From Oscillospiraceae bacterium (GTDB lineage Bacteria; Bacillota; Clostridia; Oscillospirales; Oscillospiraceae), in contig JAFTGD010000063.1 in the NCBI GenBank assembly GCA_017458065.1, forward strand, positions 1 to 53,370: DNA of 53,370 bases, given 5' to 3'. Shown here in pieces: positions 51,682 to 53,370 of this stretch. Each line of letters begins with the position of its first letter. Position 1 is the stretch's first letter. Made by a program: the position numbers and the translations under genes. The notes under the pieces were generated by a model that saw nothing but the letters and a program-made list of their open reading frames with translations, did no database searches and had not been told where the DNA came from.

Positions 51682-53019
51682 TTATAACCTCCACCAGTTG
51701 ATGCCAGATTGCTTCAATTCTTCTATTTTGTACAAACCTTTGACATCGATCAGCACTTTTTCTTCCGCCGCTCCATGGGCAAACAGCTTCAGAACTCCCC
51801 GCAGCCCTAACGCTCTGAATTCGTTGTGGGCAACCGCAACAATGATGCAGTCAGCGTCTTGCACACTGATAAAGGGAACGATCTCCACTCCATATTCTTT
51901 CTTCGCAACATCCGGATCTGCCCATGGGTCTACCACTGTTGGATAGATTCCATAGCCGCCAAGACGCTCGATGATATCTGCTACTTTACTGTTTCGTGCA
52001 TCAGGACAATTTTCTTTGAAGGTCAGTCCCAGAATCACAACTTTGCTTTTTTTCGGAGCCTGTCCTGCCCTTATCATCTGTTGAACCGCTTTATCGGCAA
52101 TAAATGCCCCCATAGAGTCATTCACAATTCTACCATTGAGAATGATTTGACTGTGATATCCCAACCTTTCTGCCTCATATGTAAAATAATACGGGTCGAC
52201 CCCAATACAATGACCGCCTACAAGTCCAGGCCGAAATCCGAGGGCATTCCATTTCGTATTCATTCCGTCTATGACTTCATTGGTGTCAATGTCCATACGG
52301 TCAAATACCATTGCCAGCTCATTCATAAAAGCAATATTGATATCACGCTGACTGTTTTCAACCACTTTGATTGCTTCTGCCGTTCGTATGTTCGAAACAG
52401 GGAATGTTCCTGCTTCAATTACAATATCATACACCTGTTTGATTATTCTGCAGGTTAATTCATCCATGCCCGAAACAATTTTCCGTATCGTCGTTAACGT
52501 ATGGACCTTGTCTCCCGGATTGATCCGTTCCGGACTGTAACCGACCTTAAAGTCGACTCCGCATTTCAAACCGGATTCTTCTTCCAAAATTGGAACACAG
52601 ACATCCTCGGTCACTCCGGGATAAACTGTAGATTCATAAACAACAATGCTCCCCGGGACCAGATTGCGTCCTACAATTCTGGATGCATTTTCCACAGGAA
52701 ACAGATCCGGCGTGTGATCAGAATTGATCGGAGTAGGAACTGCCACAATATGGAATTTCGCTTCTTTTAGTTTGCCCTCATCCGATGTGAATTCCACCGC
52801 AGTCTCTCGGATTGCTTTGTCGCCCACCTCATGCGTTGGATCAACACCCTCTCTATACTGTTGGATCCGTTTTGGGTTATGGTTGAACCCGATTACATTA
52901 ATATGCTTTGCAAATTCAACCGCTATTGGCATCCCTACATAACCGAGGCCAATTAAGGCCAACTTTTCTTCCCTGGAGATTAGTCGCTCATATAGAGAAT
53001 CAAATATATTGTCATTCAT
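51682..53019 (-). CDS. UDP-N-acetylhexosamine/UDP-glucose 6-dehydrogenase family protein (WbpO/TviB-like)
   Basis: Oxidises C6 of a UDP-sugar to the uronic acid with two NAD+. 445 residues. NAD site ALIGLGYVGMPIAVEFA (21-37), VAVPTP (92-97), YSPERINPGDK (161-171), the catalytic Cys271 in VGGHCIGVDPYY, and GLTFKENCPDARNSK. The pattern fits the UDP-GalNAc/UDP-GlcNAc dehydrogenases of capsule loci (TviB, WbpO) better than UDP-glucose dehydrogenase. The gene is visibly more AT-rich than all its neighbours, which suggests transfer. ATG at 53019 follows AGAGGT. Makes a precursor for capsule or exopolysaccharide. Confidence 0.9.
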   Translation of the reverse strand: MNDNIFDSLYERLISREEKLALIGLGYVGMPIAVEFAKHINVIGFNHNPKRIQQYREGVDPTHEVGDKAIRETAVEFTSDEGKLKEAKFHIVAVPTPINSDHTPDLFPVENASRIVGRNLVPGSIVVYESTVYPGVTEDVCVPILEEESGLKCGVDFKVGYSPERINPGDKVHTLTTIRKIVSGMDELTCRIIKQVYDIVIEAGTFPVSNIRTAEAIKVVENSQRDINIAFMNELAMVFDRMDIDTNEVIDGMNTKWNALGFRPGLVGGHCIGVDPYYFTYEAERLGYHSQIILNGRIVNDSMGAFIADKAVQQMIRAGQAPKKSKVVILGLTFKENCPDARNSKVADIIERLGGYGIYPTVVDPWADPDVAKKEYGVEIVPFISVQDADCIIVAVAHNEFRALGLRGVLKLFAHGAAEEKVLIDVKGLYKIEELKQSGINWWRL

Positions 53020-53218
53020 CTTTTCTAATTACCTCTCAGTAAACGTTCTCCATAACAACAAATAATAACAGGAAGAATATACACTGCCACATTTTTCAGC
53101 AATCTTCTGAGTCATCTGCACCCATGGTGGGTGAGAATAATTAACAACGGAATATAGAAAAGCCACTGCGAATCTCCTAATATACTGAGTTGCGACACAA
53201 CAGCGAAGGAGAAGAGCA

Positions 53219-53370
53219 ATGGCTTCGCTACTCAGTATACTAAAAAACATCATAAATCTCAATAGGGTTCATGTAGAAAAACAAGAATTTGTTACTGTTC
53301 CTGTGCTCCATTTTGGTGAAGTGTTTGAGGAGAAACGAATTTATATATGGTTGCGGCCGATACGGAGATA
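53219..53370 (+). CDS. N-terminal part of a probable ISL3-type transposase (runs off the window)
   Basis: 50 codons from ATG at 53219 with GAAGGAGA in front, open to the edge. It begins MASLLSILKNIINLNRV and ends IYIWLRPIRR. The short opening followed by a beta segment and RPIRR is what ISL3 transposases show just before their zinc-finger Cys pairs; this is recognition by pattern and the decisive part is missing. AT-rich like the neighbour. Confidence 0.5.
   Translation, partial: MASLLSILKNIINLNRVHVEKQEFVTVPVLHFGEVFEEKRIYIWLRPIRR

Noticed and set aside
53029-53262. A 77-codon minus-strand frame at the right end
   Set aside because: It covers the upstream part of the probable transposase and lacks a ribosome site. 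The plus-strand reading is more gene-like.

Overview
The window is a chromosomal segment of a GC-rich, low-copy-repeat Firmicute. The gene set (HprK, RapZ, WhiA, KhpB/Jag, RNase P protein, YidD, L32 zinc form, DnaE-type polymerase, HU, many GGAGG ribosome binding sites and TTGACA/TATAAT promoters) and the codon use point to Clostridia. The best fit is a gut Oscillospiraceae-like organism, but no rRNA is present to confirm this. Almost all of it is ordinary core chromosome. Only the two ends look accessory: a giant surface protein at the left, and an AT-rich polysaccharide gene plus the start of a transposase at the right.

Layout. 1-4893 (minus): 3'-truncated giant surface protein with nine Cys/His repeats, three tandem surface domains and the start of a fibro-slime-like domain. 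5.5-12.8 kb (plus): hprK-murB-rapZ-whiA-dnaE. 12.8-17.3 kb: a MoaE-like protein (minus), an EamA/DMT permease, a ParB-like/BMP fusion coupled to a metallophosphoesterase, and HU. 17.4-22.7 kb (minus): pfkA, then an mrp-araD-yhcH-dehydrogenase set, then a VanY-type carboxypeptidase. 22.9-24.7 kb: KimA-like potassium/amino acid permease. 24.9-29.9 kb (minus): lepA, a membrane-anchored unknown, a membrane phosphodiester glycosidase and a degenerate Lgt-fold protein. 30-32.2 kb: pta, tadA and trmL.

32.3-38.1 kb is an aspartate-family amino acid block. hom-lysC-asd runs on minus, and an ACT-domain protein plus thrC runs on plus from an overlapping divergent promoter. A duplicated remnant of an asd 3' end lies after asd. 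38.2-41.6 kb: transglutaminase-like lipoprotein coupled to glyA, and a membrane-anchored EEP-family hydrolase. 41.7-48.1 kb (plus): rplJ-rplL with an L10-type attenuated leader, yceD-rpmF, a DUF512 radical SAM protein, der, a degenerate PlsY-like protein and a second VanY-type peptidase. 48.1-51.4 kb (minus): the rpmH-rnpA-yidD-yidC-khpB cluster followed by acpP, without an adjacent dnaA. 51.7-53.4 kb: UDP-sugar dehydrogenase (minus) and the first 50 codons of a probable ISL3-type transposase (plus).

The most unusual items are the C-x(n)-H-x-H-x4-C repeats of the surface protein; the in-frame TGA followed by a Cys-rich tail after mrp; the cytoplasmic ParB-like/BMP fusion with its metallophosphoesterase partner; two membrane 'enzymes' that keep the fold but lose hallmark residues (Lgt-like and PlsY-like); the duplicated asd terminus; and the interlocked hom/ACT promoters. 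No CRISPR array, tRNA, rRNA or complete insertion sequence was found.
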